DNA of 64,000 nucleotides from assembly GCA_963768775.1 (NCBI GenBank), contig CAVYIY010000008.1, positions 496,001 through 560,000 on the forward strand. Direction: 5' to 3'. The position numbers were made by a program, and so were the translations under genes. Below the pieces are notes generated by a model. It had not been told where the DNA came from. It did not search any database and saw only the letters and a list, made by a program, of their open reading frames with translations. This document shows positions 62,176-64,000 of this stretch, one piece after another (the first letter of the stretch is position 1; each line of letters opens with the position of its first letter). The DNA comes from FEN-33 sp963768775 (GTDB lineage: Archaea; Thermoplasmatota; Thermoplasmata; Methanomassiliicoccales; UBA472).

Positions 62176-62325
62176 AATCTTATTGAAACAGTCTAATCGA
62201 TGATATTCAACAAGCCAATTTTCCATATAGAGGTATTGTCAAAAATTTCCGAATATATCCGTCCTTTATGGTATTTGAAATACGACTGTGAGAGTTAAGT
62301 AATCTTTTACTGTTGATGAGGATGA

Positions 62326-63444
62326 ATGGAAACCAGAAAAGTCCAGGTTACCGGGAAATCTACCTTTGTTGTCTCCTTGCCTAAGAACTGGGTGACCAGG
62401 GTTAGGATTCACAGTGGAGATAGCGTGGCGATGATCCCGTTGACTGATGGGACACTCTTGGTCAACCCGAATCTGACTCGCAAAGGATCCGAGGCGGTGA
62501 AGAAGGTCATCTCGTTGGATGTAGATGATCTTGAACAGGTGTTTCGCAGGTTCGTAGGGGCATACTTGGCGGGCTACAGCACCATTGAGTTCAGATCGCG
62601 GCACGCGATCGAGAAGGAGGTGAGGCAGACTATCCACCAGTTCTCGAAGAGCCTGATTGGCCCTGAGATAATCGAGGAAGGCCAGAACACCATCATCATG
62701 CGGAACCTATTGGATGCGAGCACGTTCTCGTTGGCCAAGGGAATCAGACGAATGCATGTCATCGCTCGCGACATGCTTCTAGAAGCGATCGAAGCGCTTC
62801 GCACTGGCAATATCGAAGTGGCCATTGAAGTCAAGGCAAGAGACGATGAGGTCGACAAGCTTTACTGGATGATAGCCAAGCAATACAATCTAGCGCTTAG
62901 AGACTTCTCCCTGGCCGAAAAGATGCAAATCCGTCCCCCGGAAGCTCTCGGATACCTCCTTGTGGCTCGATCTTTAGAAAGGATTGCAGACCATGCTTCG
63001 AGGATTGCTGCGAATTCGCAGGAGCTGCTGACAGAAGGCCCATTGTTGGAAGATCTAGTGCAGCTCAGCGAGGCGATCGTCGCCATCTTAGATGAAGCGG
63101 TCAATGCCTTCTACAAAACTCGTTTTGATTTGTCTCATGAAACTGTAGATAAGAGTAAGACGCTCAGAAAGACGTTGCAAGAAGTGAAGAATAATCTGCT
63201 GACGTTGCATAAGGAACCAACAACAATCATTTCTCTGGCATATGTCGTCGAGAGTCTGGAACGCACACTCGCCTATGCCACCGATATCGCCGAAATAGGA
63301 ATCAACCATGAGTACTTGGTGGACTATGGTACAGACCTAGCAAGCACCATCGTGGTCCGAAACGAATCACAAGTTGCTGAACTTGCAAAGACGACAAATG
63401 AAACTGAAACCTCAGATCCAAAGTCCATATCAATGAACGGCTGA
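62326..63444 (+). CDS. phoU: PhoU-like regulator with AbrB-type N-terminus
   Basis: A 372-residue protein: an N-terminal SpoVT/AbrB-like swapped-hairpin domain (RKVQVTGKSTFVVSLPKNWV, residues 3-22) followed by two PhoU three-helix repeats with the metal-binding E/D motifs (KARDDEVDKLYWMIAKQYN, RSLERIADHASRIAANSQEL). This is the common archaeal PhoU form, where the first domain may bind DNA directly. It likely tunes Pst transport to phosphate level. Confidence 0.93.
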   Translation: METRKVQVTGKSTFVVSLPKNWVTRVRIHSGDSVAMIPLTDGTLLVNPNLTRKGSEAVKKVISLDVDDLEQVFRRFVGAYLAGYSTIEFRSRHAIEKEVRQTIHQFSKSLIGPEIIEEGQNTIIMRNLLDASTFSLAKGIRRMHVIARDMLLEAIEALRTGNIEVAIEVKARDDEVDKLYWMIAKQYNLALRDFSLAEKMQIRPPEALGYLLVARSLERIADHASRIAANSQELLTEGPLLEDLVQLSEAIVAILDEAVNAFYKTRFDLSHETVDKSKTLRKTLQEVKNNLLTLHKEPTTIISLAYVVESLERTLAYATDIAEIGINHEYLVDYGTDLASTIVVRNESQVAELAKTTNETETSDPKSISMNG

Positions 63445-63559
63445 TCGACTCTTCCCCGAATTCCCACTTTTTTCAAGATCGGTCTTGCCGTTGTGTTTTT
63501 TTCTTTTCTAAACGAAGGCGTGCCTCCTATCAAGCTCCAAAGCCATCAATGATTCTAGC

Positions 63560-64000
63560 TTATCTAGAGTAACGTTGACTGATTATTTTTCCCACGAGAT
63601 TAAACGCGATTACAATGACTATCAGAAGAAACGCCGCAGCATAGACTTTTTGCATCAAAATGACATTGCCAACGGAAGTCTCAAAAAGATTGTAAATCAG
63701 ATTCGTCAATGAAGCCACTGGCTCAGTGACTGATGTTGTTAAATACAAGGCGAACCCCGCTGTTATAAGAATGGCGGCTGTTTCACCGATTGCGCGTCCT
63801 ATTGCCAAGAATGTCCCGCTAGTTATAGAGGGAATCGAAGTTGGGATGACAACGTTTGTTACAGTTTGCATTTTGGATGCACCAAGGGCAAGCGAAGCTT
63901 CCCGATAAGTGTTAGGAACCGTCTTGAGCCCTTCAATCGAGCTAATGTAGATCAATGGAATGATCATGATAGCTAAAGTCAGACCACCGGACAATAGCGA
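63560..64000 (-). CDS. pstA: Phosphate ABC transporter permease PstA, partial
   Basis: The C-terminal part (about 146 residues) of an ABC permease running off the right edge. It has TYREASLALGASKMQTVTNVVIP without a break, the EAA motif that contacts the ATPase, followed by GTFLAIGRAIGETAAILITAG, typical of PstA. It converges with phoU (115-base gap), so it is not in one operon with pstB, unlike most pst loci. Confidence 0.9.
   Translation of the reverse strand, partial: SLLSGGLTLAIMIIPLIYISSIEGLKTVPNTYREASLALGASKMQTVTNVVIPTSIPSITSGTFLAIGRAIGETAAILITAGFALYLTTSVTEPVASLTNLIYNLFETSVGNVILMQKVYAAAFLLIVIVIAFNLVGKIISQRYSR

Noticed and set aside
1..64000. tRNA genes, including an integrase attachment site
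   Set aside because: A scan by eye for T-loop sequences such as GGTTCGAATCC found only isolated partial matches (for example near 52572 and 11712) without acceptor or anticodon stems.
1..64000. CRISPR arrays or cas genes
   Set aside because: No regularly spaced direct repeats and no Cas-like proteins were seen.

Overview
The window is archaeal. Genes start behind TATA boxes, several of them leaderless, and typical archaeal families occur: PhoU with an AbrB-type N-terminus, KptA, DUF2797, a methanogenesis-marker-11-like protein and a B12-binding radical SAM protein resembling the Thermoplasma Ta0216 family. The mix of an Fpo/Nuo-like complex with bacterial-type tetrahydrofolate (THF) C1 genes points to the Thermoplasmata, near or basal to Methanomassiliicoccales. 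That placement is inferred from gene content, not from a tree.

Layout. 0-4.3 kb (minus strand): nuoABCDHI of a proton- or sodium-pumping complex I-like enzyme, continuing off the left edge; nuoB carries a one-base frameshift and the NuoI-like subunit has four [4Fe-4S] motifs. 4.6-9 kb: proC, then a small exported protein and a membrane-anchored surface protein whose promoters share tandem 16-bp repeats and which flank a double winged-helix regulator. 9-17.7 kb: B12/radical SAM protein with a cis-prenyltransferase, an Nramp-related metal transporter convergent with a PRC-MgtE_N-CBS protein, the marker-11-like protein, DUF2797 and KptA. 17.7-27 kb: an accessory region with a broken integrase, a ZIP transporter divergent from a frameshifted NikR-like regulator, a broken FkbM methyltransferase, a PadR-controlled ABC exporter and a frameshifted hydrolase.

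27-47.7 kb is the metabolic heart. After a second ABC exporter come FolD, formate-THF ligase, a DUF3786 protein, an operon of two HdrA-like proteins, MvhD, MetV and MetF, the methyl-THF:corrinoid methyltransferase AcsE, PurH, an AcsV-type corrinoid activator, a MetE-like protein and CooC. Together these take formate to formyl-, methenyl-, methylene- and methyl-THF, pass the methyl group to a corrinoid protein, keep that protein reduced and mature a nickel enzyme. This is the bacterial-style methyl branch of the Wood-Ljungdahl pathway. The CODH/ACS subunits are not in the window.

47.7-61 kb is looser and visibly more AT-rich: small zinc-ribbon and membrane proteins, gene fragments, two perfect 20-bp palindromes, structured intergenic elements, and frameshifted or stop-interrupted genes. 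61.4-64 kb holds pstB and a PhoU-like regulator convergent with a partial pstA, with a Ppx/GppA phosphatase at 55.7 kb. Most broken genes lie in the two accessory stretches, and no interruption was seen in the C1 genes between 29 and 47.7 kb. This favours real decay for many of them, although single-base assembly errors cannot be excluded, above all for nuoB.
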